A stretch of 64,000 nt of DNA from contig NZ_LR701493.1 in assembly GCF_902498785.1 (NCBI RefSeq), forward strand, positions 1-64,000. The letters run 5' to 3'. Positions 24,280-32,922 of this stretch are shown in pieces; the first letter of the stretch is position 1, and each line of letters opens with the position of its first letter. The stretch is from Sphingomonas sp. EC-HK361. Lineage in GTDB: Bacteria; Pseudomonadota; Alphaproteobacteria; Sphingomonadales; Sphingomonadaceae. The notes beneath the pieces are model-generated. The model was not told the DNA's origin. It saw only the letters and a program-made list of their open reading frames with translations, and ran no database searches. Made by a program: the position numbers and the translations under genes.

Positions 24280-26939
24280 GCGAGCCCCCTGACACGGCAC
24301 AGCGTTGCATAGTCGCACCACCCGCAGTGCACATCGCGGGTGATGCCCAGTTCGGCGGGAATGCTGTCCTCAACACCTTGGACGCCTGTCGCGAGAATCG
24401 TCCCTGCCTCCGCTCCCGCCCGCCACGTCCGCCAACCCGCGAGGATCGCGGCCCAGGTGTCGGGAAAGGAGCGTGCCCCTTCGATGGGTCGCCCAACGAG
24501 GCCGCTGCCGACCAAGGTCAGGAACTGCCGCTGGTTCAACAGGAAGTAGCCAGCCCGGTAGGGTCCGCCGCCAGAGACCAGCGCGCCGTAGGTCGCGAGC
24601 TGGACTGCACGGCCCTTTGCAAGCTCGTCGACACGCGAACGGTCGCTACGCGTCCACTTCAGGTCCACGATTACGGCGTTTCCGGAGCGGTCACGGGCGA
24701 CGAGGTCGACCGACCCCTGCATCGCGAGCAGAGTCTCGAAAGTACCGCTGACCTGCTGCTCGGTCGCCTCTACCGTCAGACCGTTCTCCGCGAGGCAGCT
24801 GGCGAGACTGGCCATGGCCGCAGGGAGTCGCCGGCGCGCCGAGTTCAGCTCCTCGGCGAACTCCGGGTGTCGGAGCGGCGCTGCCAGCTGGTCGATTCGT
24901 CCCTCGAGGAGAGCGGTCGCGCGCTGCTCAGCCTCCGCCAGTCCCGGTGGATCACCAGGCGCGAACACCTCGCGGGCGATCGCGTGAGCGAGATTCCCCA
25001 GCAGCTGATTGGCATCGGGAATCGAGCGGACGCGGCCGGGACGGAGCCGAGCCACATGCCGCAGGGCCCACATAAGCTGACAGGAGAAGAGATTCTCCAG
25101 CGACGTCGCGGACTCCGCCGTGTCGGCAACTCGCGCCGAAAACCCACTGGGCACGGACCAGGCGAATTGCGCAACGGGCAATGCTCGTGGCTCGATGGCC
25201 CGGCGCTCGATGGTCGTACCCGCGAGTTCGAGTGTCGGCCCGCGCAACGCTGCCTCGAGGGCAACCAGCGACGCGATACGGTCCAGCGCAGGTTTCAGGC
25301 GATGGGCGAGCGGATGCGCCATCTCGTCCGCCTCACAACCCGGCCCGCCCGAGACGAAGACGATACGCTCGCGCGCGTTTATGACCGATCGCTCCCAGGC
25401 GGCGCTCGCGGCTCGGGCGGCCAGTGTCACGTCGTCGGCGGGACAGCCTGCGGCCGCGAGCTCCTGCCGCTCAGCTTCGGTCCACGGCGAGCGCGAGGCG
25501 CCCTCGCGCGTCGTGGAAAAATTCCACCAGACCACCGCGTCCCTCGGCGCCCAAATCGCACCCGGATGGGGGACGCTGCGCCATCGCGCGGCCTCGGCCT
25601 GTGAGCCGGGGTTCGGGTGCCCTGGGTCCAACGCTTGGTCTATCACCCGCTCGACCAGGAGACGCGGCACAAGATCTCGGCCAAGCGCTGCGAGCGCCGC
25701 ACGCACCTCGCCCGACAATGTTGACGTCGAGGCATAGAGCAGGTCGCCGGTGGCAGCGTAGCGGCGGACCGCCCATGCGGTTACGCGCTCGCAGATGCCG
25801 AGCGCCTGGGCGAGCGGCATCCCGGAGGCCGCATCCGCCATTTCCAGCTCAGTCCACTCCCGCCACCGCGCCAGCCTGGGCTCGACGGCGGCAAGGGCGT
25901 CGGCGTCGCCTGCGGCGTACTCGCGCTCGGCAGTGGCGATCGCTTCCCATGCTTCAATCCATTCGGGGCCGCCGCGCCCGGGCGCCTGTTCGAGGGCAGA
26001 GGCGAGCCGCCGTGCTGCGCGCGGGGCGATGGGGGAGGCCGGGAAGATCAGCAGCTCCATCAGCGCCTGAGGATCGAAGGGTGCCCAAGACCCTCTGAAG
26101 GCCAGCAGCAAGAGCTGAAGGGAACCACGGTGGATCGACGACCGGCTCCGGCCAGCACGCGGTTGACCGATTGCACTCAGCCCGTGGTCGAGGAGGTCAG
26201 TATCACCTTCCTGCGCGACCAGCGCCACCTCGCCGTCCTGACCGGCGAACCACTGACCCAGTACTTCGGCCGCGAGGGGCTCGCTTGCCGAGGTTGCCAA
26301 GGTCACGGAGCCGTCAGCACCGGGCTCGGGTACGATGCCATCGACGATCCACCTCTGCAGGCGGCCGAGCGATGTGGCTGGCGCGGCAGCGGTACTGATC
26401 CCCACGTCCTCCACGATGCAACCGAGGGCTCGCAGCCGCTCCACAACGCGACGTAGCGGAGATGGGAGCAGGTGAGCGGAATCGATCAGACGGAGGCGAG
26501 TGATCGGCGAGGTGGTCAATCCGCCAAGCTTCGCGAGAATGGCGGCGATGCGATCAGCAAGGCCGGGAGCGAGATCCGTCGCCGATGTGGAGGCGATGGC
26601 AAGCTGGGTAAGCCGTTCACCACACCAGGATGCGTCGCCACGCCATCCGAGGCCGACGAGCTCGTCGCGCCAGCCAAGGAGGGTTCGCGCCGTAGCCCAA
26701 GGATCCATGGCGAGCGAGCGAGACCAGAAATAGTCGCCTTCGAGCGCTTCAAGAGTCGACTGGAATGCAGCGATCCGTACCACCTGGGGGCGGTGCGGAC
26801 CGCCCAAGCCTACGGCCGTCTCAAGGATATCGACAAGGCCCACCGGGCCTACGACGGGCTGGCCTAGCGCCCCGGGCCCCTCGCCGCCGTGATCGGGGCT
26901 GGCGCCGCCATCTGCCCAAAGGCCAAACACTACGTCCAT
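24276..26939 (-). CDS. AddB-like inactivated helicase with Fe-S PD-(D/E)xK nuclease
   Basis: The 887-residue protein resembles AddB. It has a long helicase-like body without a Walker A lysine, then a C-terminal nuclease with GSVDLVARDRSGNAVIVDLKW (D759, K761) and a QLATY motif. The Fe-S-type cysteines in HCGWCDYATLC (872, 875, 881) have an upstream partner in NLFSCQLMW. GGGAGG lies about ten bases upstream of the chosen ATG at 26939; an ATG at 26966 adds nine residues. It is translationally coupled to the AddA-like gene by ATGA. Together they would make a two-nuclease end-resection complex. Whether it is recombination machinery or an antiviral DNA degrader cannot be decided from sequence. Confidence 0.82.
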   Translation of the reverse strand: MDVVFGLWADGGASPDHGGEGPGALGQPVVGPVGLVDILETAVGLGGPHRPQVVRIAAFQSTLEALEGDYFWSRSLAMDPWATARTLLGWRDELVGLGWRGDASWCGERLTQLAIASTSATDLAPGLADRIAAILAKLGGLTTSPITRLRLIDSAHLLPSPLRRVVERLRALGCIVEDVGISTAAAPATSLGRLQRWIVDGIVPEPGADGSVTLATSASEPLAAEVLGQWFAGQDGEVALVAQEGDTDLLDHGLSAIGQPRAGRSRSSIHRGSLQLLLLAFRGSWAPFDPQALMELLIFPASPIAPRAARRLASALEQAPGRGGPEWIEAWEAIATAEREYAAGDADALAAVEPRLARWREWTELEMADAASGMPLAQALGICERVTAWAVRRYAATGDLLYASTSTLSGEVRAALAALGRDLVPRLLVERVIDQALDPGHPNPGSQAEAARWRSVPHPGAIWAPRDAVVWWNFSTTREGASRSPWTEAERQELAAAGCPADDVTLAARAASAAWERSVINARERIVFVSGGPGCEADEMAHPLAHRLKPALDRIASLVALEAALRGPTLELAGTTIERRAIEPRALPVAQFAWSVPSGFSARVADTAESATSLENLFSCQLMWALRHVARLRPGRVRSIPDANQLLGNLAHAIAREVFAPGDPPGLAEAEQRATALLEGRIDQLAAPLRHPEFAEELNSARRRLPAAMASLASCLAENGLTVEATEQQVSGTFETLLAMQGSVDLVARDRSGNAVIVDLKWTRSDRSRVDELAKGRAVQLATYGALVSGGGPYRAGYFLLNQRQFLTLVGSGLVGRPIEGARSFPDTWAAILAGWRTWRAGAEAGTILATGVQGVEDSIPAELGITRDVHCGWCDYATLCRVRGLA

Positions 26940-27225
26940 CTCAATATTCCCTCCCAAGGGAAGCATGTCAGTTCGATAGCGCTAGGCGCAACCGGCTTCG
27001 TGTCCGATCGGACTCGGGTCAGTTGGGAGCAAAGCGAGCGCGACCTGACCACCGGTTTCATTCAAGTCTAAGCGAAGCGGATTACACCGATCGGAAAGCC
27101 GCACTGGATCCTGCAGTCTTTTTTGACGGGTAAGGGCGGCAACGTTTCGCATCGTGATCGAAAACCTCCCGTCTTTCCGCCCGATTGCGGGAGCGCTACG
27201 CCATGAAGTCGCCCCTTCGCTTCGA
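26940..27225. other. Intergenic stretch between the AddB-like and NotI-like genes
   Basis: These 286 bases lie upstream of the AddB-like gene and downstream of the NotI-like gene, both on the minus strand. I see no gene. The promoter of the AddBA pair should lie between about 26945 and 27225. A T-run at 27118-27124 (TCTTTTTTG) is the only striking feature. Confidence 0.4.
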
Positions 27226-28491
27226 TCAGACGTCTGACGCGTCGCCCGAAACCGCGCCTTCGCTGGGGCCGCGATAGTCGGAGAGCCGTTCGGCCTCGGT
27301 CAAGGGAATCTCGGTATCGGCAGGTGTTCTGGTTTTCTTCGCCGTGCGCACCGCCGATGGCGTGGTAGCAACCTCGGCCATCACCGTGCGTGCAAGCTCC
27401 GGCCAAAAGCGTTTCAGGCGTCGCGACAGCCCGGCAAGCAAGCCCAATTCGGAATCGATATTGGACAAGGCCGCCGCGGGTGCCACCTCCAGCGCCCAGT
27501 GCGAGATCGCCGCCGCGTCCGTGCCTATCATGGCGCGGGTGGTGATTGGCGATGGGGTCGCACCCGACGCAACATCGGGTTCGAAGACGTAGATCCAAGC
27601 TGGACACGGATCTTGCCGTTTTCTGCCAGGCGCAAGCAGACTCACCGTACCATCGCCGGCATCGGTCAGCACCGGCGATCCGAGATGGCGTTGCCAGCTA
27701 TCCCAGACCGAAGTCGGGATGGCGAGCACGCAACCGGCGCAGCGCTCGTGATGGCCAAGCTGAAACTTGAACATCATCTGGTAGAATGTGCGTTTGAACA
27801 CATTGGCGATATTGGGCCCTTCGACACCCTCGGACAGCCACCATTGATTCTCCTGCACGGTCTTGCCGAAGTTGGTGGGATGCATGCGCAACCCCTCGCG
27901 CAGGTTACGCACGGCATCGCGGTATGAGCCGTGGAAATCCATCGTCTGTATCTCAAGAATACCGAACCGCCCGATGTGCGGATGGCCATTCTCCATCGTC
28001 ATTTCGACGATGGTCACGTCGAATGAGAATTCCGGAGATTGGTCGGTCGCAGGGATAGAGAGTTCACCGCTCGTCTTCTTGTCGAAATAGATGAAAACCG
28101 GCTGGCCGGCGTTCAGGCGGGTCGCAATATCTTCGCGCACATCGTTATGTCGGAGCGTGAGCGCCGGCGTGACATAGGGATCGATGTCTGGCGACAGCGC
28201 GAACAACTGGCGGGTTGCCTGCTTGACGAGGTTGTCGCTGAGCGCCCGGTACGGGCAGACGAGCCAATCCTGGCGCGGTCCGTTACTCACGCTACTGATC
28301 GTACAGACGCCGCGCGCCGCGTCGGCCTTGATGCACTGGCGCGTCTCGTTGGTCGCGTCGCTGAGAAACGGGCAACGCTCGCTTTGCTGATCGGCGACAG
28401 AATCTGAGGTCGTGATCACCGTGGGATGAACCCGGTGACCGAACCATTCGCTGACGAAATTCCCGGGTGCGCCCGATCGCTTCCCCGACAT
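27226..28491 (-). CDS. NotI-family type II restriction endonuclease
   Basis: The 421-residue protein aligns along its length with NotI as I recall it: VSEWFGHRVHPTV near the N-terminus, EFSFDVTIVE, then GILEIQTMDFHGSY and VEGPNIANVFKRTFYQM. The active site reads D158, E180, Q182, matching NotI's D..E..Q. Cysteines 40, 53, 63 and 79 match NotI's iron-binding FeCys4 site. The predicted target is GCGGCCGC or a close relative. The ATG overlaps the methyltransferase stop by one base (TAATG). The C-terminal 60 residues (KKTRTPADTE..) are an extension I cannot place. Confidence 0.9.
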   Translation of the reverse strand: MSGKRSGAPGNFVSEWFGHRVHPTVITTSDSVADQQSERCPFLSDATNETRQCIKADAARGVCTISSVSNGPRQDWLVCPYRALSDNLVKQATRQLFALSPDIDPYVTPALTLRHNDVREDIATRLNAGQPVFIYFDKKTSGELSIPATDQSPEFSFDVTIVEMTMENGHPHIGRFGILEIQTMDFHGSYRDAVRNLREGLRMHPTNFGKTVQENQWWLSEGVEGPNIANVFKRTFYQMMFKFQLGHHERCAGCVLAIPTSVWDSWQRHLGSPVLTDAGDGTVSLLAPGRKRQDPCPAWIYVFEPDVASGATPSPITTRAMIGTDAAAISHWALEVAPAAALSNIDSELGLLAGLSRRLKRFWPELARTVMAEVATTPSAVRTAKKTRTPADTEIPLTEAERLSDYRGPSEGAVSGDASDV

Positions 28492-29744
28492 TATTCAGCC
28501 GCCACCAGCTCGGGAATGCGATACCGTGAGCGAACGCGTGCGGTGCCATCGAGCGCGTTGCCGCTCAGCAGCGCATGCAGCGATTCACCAACCGCCTTGC
28601 CTAGCAACGGCGGAACTGCATTCCCCACCTGGTCGTACTGCTGCGAATGATTGCCTTCGAACACGAACCAGTCCGGGAAACTCTGTATGCGGGCCGCTTC
28701 ACGGATGCTGATCGTGCGGTGCTGGTCGGGATGCGTATATTCGCCCGACTTGGGATCACGAAAACGCGTGATAATCGAGCGTGCGACACCATCCCACTGC
28801 ATGCGGCGATAGCGGCGCGTATGATCCTTGCGGTGCGCGCGCTGCATGCCGGGCGGCAGCAGATCATGCGGCAGATCGCGCCAGTCCTGTCCGGGTTTCA
28901 GCAGGCTGATGCGCGCGATGTTGGCTTCAGATAGCCGCGCAGCATAGTGATTGTGCAAGCCCGTCGATCCGCTGCGCATGGCAAGCTGGTAAGGGCCCTT
29001 GGGCTTCCTGTCGTAGGTTGACTGGAAGCCTCCCGCCGCGATCGCCGGTAGGTCGGCGATTGCCGCCTCGATTGACACGAACCCTTCGGTATCGACCGGA
29101 GCGATCGTCCGATTGGGCACGAGTTCGCCAATGCCACGGCGTCCATGTGTAGGGAGCGGGAAGCCGCCATCGATGGGCTGATCCAGGCGCCAGCCGATAA
29201 AGAACATCCGCCAGCGCATCTGCGGCACGCCATATTGCGCGGCCAGCAGCTCAGCGCACTCGACCCGGTAGCCGGCTTCGCGAAAGGCTCGACCAATCTC
29301 TCCCAGGACAGCGCCGCCATTTAAGGTAGCGAGCCCGGGGACATTTTCGATGACGACGCAACGCGGTTGAAGGTCGGTCGCCACGTTGAGGAAATGTTTG
29401 AAAAGGCCGTTTCGGGGATCCCAAATTTCACGCTGGCCGATGATACTGAACCCTTGGCACGGCGGCCCACCGACCAAGAGATCGAGTGCACCGACATCAA
29501 GATCGGTGCGATCCATGATTTCCCGCGCACTCAGTTTGCTGACATCGGTCTGGACAAACGGAATATGCGGAAAATTGCGTGCGTGGGTCAAAGCGCATGC
29601 CGGATCGATGTCAGAGCCGAACACCACGTCGAACCCCGCATTGGCCAGACCGAGCGTCAAGCCGCCCGCCCCGCAAAACAAATCCACGGCCGTGAGCCGG
29701 TTCTCGCGCGGGGATGGCGGGGCCAGAAGATAACGCGACCTCAT
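28491..29744 (-). CDS. C5-cytosine DNA methyltransferase partnered with the NotI-like enzyme
   Basis: The 417-residue enzyme has the standard C5 motifs: VDLFCGAGGLTLGL (motif I, about 20-33), the catalytic GGPPCQGFS (92-100), VIENVPG, and a C-terminal IREAARIQSFPDWF with QYDQVGNAVPPLLGKAVG. The target-recognition region between is about 130 residues. It would protect GCGGCCGC-like sites from the NotI-like nuclease. It lies between a small RHH gene and the endonuclease, overlapping both. Methylating before cutting fits with the methylase being translated first. The exact methylated base cannot be read from sequence. Confidence 0.93.
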   Translation of the reverse strand: MRSRYLLAPPSPRENRLTAVDLFCGAGGLTLGLANAGFDVVFGSDIDPACALTHARNFPHIPFVQTDVSKLSAREIMDRTDLDVGALDLLVGGPPCQGFSIIGQREIWDPRNGLFKHFLNVATDLQPRCVVIENVPGLATLNGGAVLGEIGRAFREAGYRVECAELLAAQYGVPQMRWRMFFIGWRLDQPIDGGFPLPTHGRRGIGELVPNRTIAPVDTEGFVSIEAAIADLPAIAAGGFQSTYDRKPKGPYQLAMRSGSTGLHNHYAARLSEANIARISLLKPGQDWRDLPHDLLPPGMQRAHRKDHTRRYRRMQWDGVARSIITRFRDPKSGEYTHPDQHRTISIREAARIQSFPDWFVFEGNHSQQYDQVGNAVPPLLGKAVGESLHALLSGNALDGTARVRSRYRIPELVAAE

Positions 29745-29920
29745 GCCTGCGGTCCCCGAAACAGCTCTTGCTGAACGGCAAATCGCTCGCGATCGAGATG
29801 CTCCCGGATGAGCCGGGCGATCAGCGTCGATTTCTTATAACCCTTAACCTTGCAATAGGCCTCAAACCGATCGCTTTCCGCATCGGGCAACAGCACATGC
29901 ACGCGCGCATTCTTCGTCAT
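29741..29920 (-). CDS. Small ribbon-helix-helix-like protein, putative regulator of the R-M operon
   Basis: The 59-residue protein starts at the internal ATG at 29920 (MTKNARVHVLLPDAESDRF). A longer start at 29956 adds 12 residues without family resemblance. The strand VHVLLPDAE followed by two helices (ESDRFEAYCKVKGYKKSTLIARLIREHLD) is the CopG/Arc fold. It overlaps the methyltransferase start by ATGA. A controller function for the restriction-modification genes is inference. An imperfect palindrome, CTCACAAGTGAG (29974-29985), lies 54 bases upstream and could be its operator. Confidence 0.65.
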   Translation of the reverse strand: MTKNARVHVLLPDAESDRFEAYCKVKGYKKSTLIARLIREHLDRERFAVQQELFRGPQA

Positions 29921-30466
29921 AGCCGGTCCCCCAACGGCACCTACGGAATATGCCATACCAAGCCCACTCCTTGCTCACAAGTGAGTAAGAGTGTGCATTT
30001 CTGCGCCTGATCCGTCAAGAACATAAATGGAACATTTCGTTTATAGCGCTCCGTTGGCAATTCAAAGTTCCCGTGTCAGGTGGTAAGCGCTGTCGTTTCC
30101 GTCTGTCCCACCCACAATTGGTCGCATGGCCTTAGCGGCGGATAAAACTGGCCACGCAATGTGTATGAATGACCGTCTGGCTCCGGGAGCTGTCTGATGC
30201 CCCTAAGCGTCTATACCTGGGTCTTGGCAGCTTCAGTCGCCGACTAAACGAAGGTGCGCTTCCACGGCTGGCGCGCTTGACAACCTGACAGGCAGCTCAC
30301 GGCCCACTTCCGGAAGTTGGTGAGGGTCCTGCATCCATCCCCGCTGTCCGGCGGGCCGTGAAAACGTATCTGGCGTCCCTAATCAGGCTCTGACGCGTTC
30401 GGCGTGATCAGCAGACTTTAGCGGCCGAGCCCGCGCAGACTGATTCTGGTGCGGGCGGAGGCCCGC
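29921..30466. other. Long intergenic region between defence cargo and traG
   Basis: These 546 bases contain no gene I can support. Near the left they carry the promoter side of the RHH-methylase operon, with inverted arms CTCAC/GTGAG at 29974-29985. Further right is a short frame at 30169-30288 (39 codons, MTVWLRELSDAPKRLYL..) with no recognisable function. The palindrome CTTCCGGAAG lies at 30308-30317. The right end must hold the traG/trb promoter. This is the junction between cargo and transfer genes, a possible integration hotspot boundary. Confidence 0.4.
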
Positions 30467-32503
30467 ATGACCCCGACCAAATTACTCATCGGACAGATCA
30501 TTGTCGTGTTCGCCATCGTACTGGCAGGCGTGTGGTTCGCAACCCAATGGGCTGCCGCCGAGCTTGCCTACCAGCCCGAGCTTGGTCTGCCTTGGTTTGT
30601 CGCGTTCGGGCGTCCGATTTATGCCCCCTGGGCGCTGTTCGGCTGGTGGTTTTCGTTCGAGGCTTACGCACCGACGATTTTCGAAGAAGCGGGCGCGATC
30701 GCAGCCGCGAGCGGCCTGACCGGATGCGCTGCGGCGATCTTCGGTTCCTTGTGGCGCGCCCGGCAGCGGCGAAACGTCACCACTTATGGGTCCGCTCGCT
30801 GGGCAATCGCCAAGGATATCCGCTTGGCCGGGCTTCTCACGGAAGCGGGCGTTTTCCTTGGCCGGACAGGGCCGCGCTATCTTCGGCATGACGGTCCCGA
30901 ACATATCATGGCGTTTGCCCCGACCCGGAGCGGCAAAGGCGTGGGCCTGGTGGTTCCCACGTTGCTCGGCTGGTCCGGTTCGGCCGTCATCCACGACATC
31001 AAGGGCGAGAACTGGCAACTGACCGCCGGCTGGCGCCAGCGCTTCTCGCACTGCCTGCTGTTCAATCCGACCGACGCACGCTCGGCGCGCTACAATCCGC
31101 TGCTCGAGGTGCGTCGCGGCACCGACGAGGTCCGCGACGTCCAGAACATCGCCGACGTCCTCGTCGATCCGGAAGGGGCGCTGGAACGCCGCAACCACTG
31201 GGAGAAGACGAGCCATTCGCTGCTGGTCGGCGCCATCCTGCACATTCTCTATGCCGAGGAGGAGAAGACGCTCGCCCGCGTCGCGTCCTTCCTGTCCGAT
31301 CCGCAGCGCCCGTTCACCGCCACGCTGCGGCGAATGATGACGACCAACCATCTCGGGACCGCCGAAGCGCCGGTCGTCCATCCGGTTGTCGCATCCGCCG
31401 CGCGCGAAGTGCTCAACAAGTCCGAGAACGAGCGGTCCGGCGTCCTGTCGACGGCCATGTCGTTCCTCGGCCTCTACCGCGATCCGACGGTCGCGACGGT
31501 CACATCGCGCTGCGACTGGCGGATCGCCGATCTCGTCGAAGGCCAGTCGCCGGTCTCGCTCTACCTCGTGGTGCCGCCCTCGGACATCAGCCGCACCAAG
31601 CCGCTGATCCGCCTCGTGCTCAATCAGATCGGGCGCCGGCTGACGGAACATCTGCACGCCGAGCACGGCGCCAACGCGGCCGCTCGGCACAAGCTGCTGA
31701 TGATGCTCGACGAGTTCCCGGCGCTCGGCCGCCTCGACTTCTTCGAGACGAGCCTTGCCTTTCTCGCTGGCTACGGCGTGCGCGCCTTCCTGATCGCTCA
31801 AAGCCTCAACCAGATCGAAAAGGCCTATGGCGAGCACAACGCCATTCTCGACAACTGCCACGTTCGAGTGGCGTTCGCGACCAACGATGAGCGGACCGCG
31901 AAGCGCATCTCCGATGCCCTCGGGACCGCGACCGAGCAGCGCGCAATGCGCAACTATGCCGGGCATCGTCTCGCTCCCTGGCTCGCCCATGTCATGGTCA
32001 GCCGGCAGGAGACCGCTCGCGCGCTGCTGACGCCGGGCGAGGTCATGCAGCTGCCCGCGACCGATGAGTTGGTCCTCGTCGCCGGCACACCGCCGATCCG
32101 GGCGACAAAACTGCGCTATTTCGAGGACGGGGCGTTCAAGGCGCGCGTATTGCCTCCACCGGCTCTCGCTACCGGCGACTATGTCGATCGACCAGCCTCG
32201 CGGCCGGATGACTGGGCCGGCATCGTCCGTGGGATTGATGCGCGTCTCGGCGCCGCGAGCGATGAGGATGGCAGCGATAACGGCGGTGGGCTCGAACAGG
32301 CCCGTCATCCCGGCCAGGAACTTGATCGTCCGTCAGCGCCCGATCCGACCACTGCCGACCCGCTCGGTCTTGGCGCGGATGACGATGATGTCGCAGCCGA
32401 CCAGCGCGCCATGGATCAGGCGCGCGCACTGGGCACGGCACGCACCGTCTACGCGATCGACGCCGCTGATCATCGGCCCGGCGACCTGCAGCTGGACCTG
32501 TGA
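30467..32503 (+). CDS. traG: TraG/VirD4 type IV coupling protein
   Basis: The 678-residue ATPase begins MTPTKLLIGQIIV, with two or three N-terminal membrane segments (residues about 8-30, 45-65, 75-95). It carries the nucleotide-binding FAPTRSGKGVGLVVP (150-164) and the Walker B LLMMLDEFPALG. It docks the relaxase-DNA complex to the Trb channel and pumps DNA. A GTG at 30449 is an alternative start. Length and motifs match TraG of Tn4371-like elements. The stop overlaps the next gene (TGATG). The acidic C-terminal 100 residues (DEDGSDNGGGLEQ) are variable. Confidence 0.95.
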   Translation: MTPTKLLIGQIIVVFAIVLAGVWFATQWAAAELAYQPELGLPWFVAFGRPIYAPWALFGWWFSFEAYAPTIFEEAGAIAAASGLTGCAAAIFGSLWRARQRRNVTTYGSARWAIAKDIRLAGLLTEAGVFLGRTGPRYLRHDGPEHIMAFAPTRSGKGVGLVVPTLLGWSGSAVIHDIKGENWQLTAGWRQRFSHCLLFNPTDARSARYNPLLEVRRGTDEVRDVQNIADVLVDPEGALERRNHWEKTSHSLLVGAILHILYAEEEKTLARVASFLSDPQRPFTATLRRMMTTNHLGTAEAPVVHPVVASAAREVLNKSENERSGVLSTAMSFLGLYRDPTVATVTSRCDWRIADLVEGQSPVSLYLVVPPSDISRTKPLIRLVLNQIGRRLTEHLHAEHGANAAARHKLLMMLDEFPALGRLDFFETSLAFLAGYGVRAFLIAQSLNQIEKAYGEHNAILDNCHVRVAFATNDERTAKRISDALGTATEQRAMRNYAGHRLAPWLAHVMVSRQETARALLTPGEVMQLPATDELVLVAGTPPIRATKLRYFEDGAFKARVLPPPALATGDYVDRPASRPDDWAGIVRGIDARLGAASDEDGSDNGGGLEQARHPGQELDRPSAPDPTTADPLGLGADDDDVAADQRAMDQARALGTARTVYAIDAADHRPGDLQLDL

Positions 32504-32922
32504 TGGTGGTCGAGAAAGTCCGTCACCAGCTGTTCCTCCCCAAGCCGGTTAGCGACCGTCTTGAAGCCCTCGCCGCAAAGCCGGGCGCGTCCAAGTCGGC
32601 GATCCTGACCGACGCCGTCACGGCCTGGTTGAACCGGCGCGGCGCCTCGGAACTCGAAGACAGGTTCGCCCTCCGGCTCGATCGCATGACGGCCGCGATC
32701 GGCAGGCTCGAGCGCGATGGCCATATCCAGATCGAGACACTGGCGCTGTTTGTCCGGTACGAACTGGCGATCCAGGCTCCGCTCGCCGAGAACGATCATG
32801 CGGGCCGCGCGCTCGCGGCCAAGCGGTTCGAGGCCTTCATCGCGCAGGTCGGCAGGCAAGTCGCCGCCGGACGACGGACAATCGCCGACGGGTTCGCCGG
32901 CGCCGCGGAGTCCGGCCAGTGA
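32503..32922 (+). CDS. CopG/RHH-like protein of the trb operon
   Basis: The 139-residue protein has an N-terminal ribbon-helix-helix: VRHQLFLPKPVSDRLEALAAKPGASKSAILTDAV. A helical tail follows, dominated by ALFVRYELAIQAP and AAKRFEAFIAQVGRQVAAGRR. In Tn4371-like ICEs a CopG-family gene regularly sits between traG and trbB, as here. It overlaps traG (TGATG) and the trbB start (GTGA). It may autoregulate the operon or help assemble the relaxosome; the first is inference from the fold. Confidence 0.85.
   Translation: MVVEKVRHQLFLPKPVSDRLEALAAKPGASKSAILTDAVTAWLNRRGASELEDRFALRLDRMTAAIGRLERDGHIQIETLALFVRYELAIQAPLAENDHAGRALAAKRFEAFIAQVGRQVAAGRRTIADGFAGAAESGQ

Noticed and set aside
30169..30288. 39-codon plus-strand frame before traG (MTVWLRELSD..)
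   Set aside because: Too short, no family and no clear ribosome site; possibly a fossil of a longer gene.
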